This document shows positions 22,845-23,119 of a DNA stretch of 23,119 nt, piece after piece; within the stretch, counting starts at the first letter, position 1, and every line of letters begins with the position of its first letter. The notes beneath the pieces are model-generated. The model did no database searches and was not told the origin of the DNA. It worked only from the letters and a program-made list of their open reading frames with translations. The stretch is from Spongiibacteraceae bacterium UBA5047 (GTDB taxonomy: Bacteria; Pseudomonadota; Gammaproteobacteria; Pseudomonadales; Spongiibacteraceae): positions 3,166-26,284 of the forward strand of contig DIBR01000068.1 of the NCBI GenBank assembly GCA_002415025.1. Reading direction: 5' to 3'. Both the position numbers and the translations under genes were made by a program.

Positions 22845-23119
22845 ATGCAAAACATTCACTCCCATCGCATACTCGTTCTTGATTTCGGATCGCAGTACAC
22901 CCAGCTAATTGCTCGCCGCATCCGCGAGATCGGGGTGTACTGTGAGATTCATGCTTTCGATATGCCCGATGACGAGCTGCGAGCGTTTAAGGCCAAAGGC
23001 ATTATTCTGGCCGGCGGTCCGGAGTCGGTAACGGCGGGTGAGTCTCCTCGCGCTCCGCAGGCCGTTTTCGAGCTGGGTGTGCCGGTGCTGGGAATTTGCT
23101 ACGGCATGCAGACCATGGC
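22845..23119 (+). CDS. guaA: GMP synthase (glutamine-hydrolysing), 3' truncated by window end
   Basis: It aminates XMP to GMP using glutamine and ATP. Only the first 91 codons are present, all within the class I glutamine amidotransferase domain. Diagnostic stretches are ILVLDFGSQYTQLIARRIRE, IILAGGPESV and the nucleophile loop GICYGMQ, with C85, one residue off E. coli C86. The ATG at 22845 follows only a weak AAGAGA ribosome site. Because the frame is open at the right edge, no stop is visible; this is the window boundary, not a broken gene. Confidence 0.97.
   Translation, partial: MQNIHSHRILVLDFGSQYTQLIARRIREIGVYCEIHAFDMPDDELRAFKAKGIILAGGPESVTAGESPRAPQAVFELGVPVLGICYGMQTM

Overview
The window is a dense block of core bacterial genes with no rRNA, tRNA, CRISPR array, prophage or insertion sequence that I can see. 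Protein sequences and gene order (CorC-like / ypjD / ffh / rpsP-rimM-trmD-rplS, then xerD-dsbC, hom-thrC, recJ, prfB-lysS) match the Pseudomonas type of arrangement in Gammaproteobacteria. Moderate-to-high GC and the protein details point to a gammaproteobacterium near Pseudomonadales/Cellvibrionales, perhaps Cellvibrionaceae. The family assignment is inference.

Layout. 1-1224 (+): a left-truncated CoA-type NUDIX hydrolase, a YrdA-type gamma-carbonic-anhydrase-like protein and a DUF1289 protein, joined by two ATGA overlaps. 1258-4529 (-): a cysteine-cluster protein of unknown function (DUF6901-like), a CorC/HlyC-type CBS membrane protein and the CcsA/CcmC-like membrane protein YpjD. 4728-8432 (+): ffh, a 321-base gap rich in inverted repeats, then rpsP-rimM-trmD-rplS ending in a good rho-independent terminator. 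8498-11455 (+): xerD, dsbC and alaC. 11661-16211 (+): hom, thrC and recJ. 16307-18978 (+): prfB, read through a programmed +1 frameshift, and lysS. 19024-19674 (+): a Crp/Fnr regulator, convergent with xseA (-, 19773-21113). 21230-23119 (+): guaB and the start of guaA, cut by the window end.

How the genes work together. Ffh, S16, RimM, TrmD, L19, RF2 and LysRS form a translation and protein-export set. Hom and ThrC make threonine from aspartate semialdehyde, with AlaC (alanine synthesis) next door. GuaB and GuaA convert IMP to GMP. XerD, RecJ and XseA act on DNA. DsbC isomerises disulfides in the periplasm.

The non-coding DNA is the most distinctive part. It holds a REP inverted pair of the enterobacterial type between crp and xseA. 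It also holds two elements of the Pseudomonas GTAGGAGC type that share an exact 25-base core, and a separate family of 14-base-period GACGTC-containing repeats near transcription-unit boundaries. Three genes have a -10-like hexamer exactly six bases before the start codon and no clear Shine-Dalgarno sequence, which predicts leaderless mRNAs. I found no evidence of a new multi-gene system. The best leads are the uncharacterised cysteine-cluster protein, the repeat families and the predicted leaderless starts.
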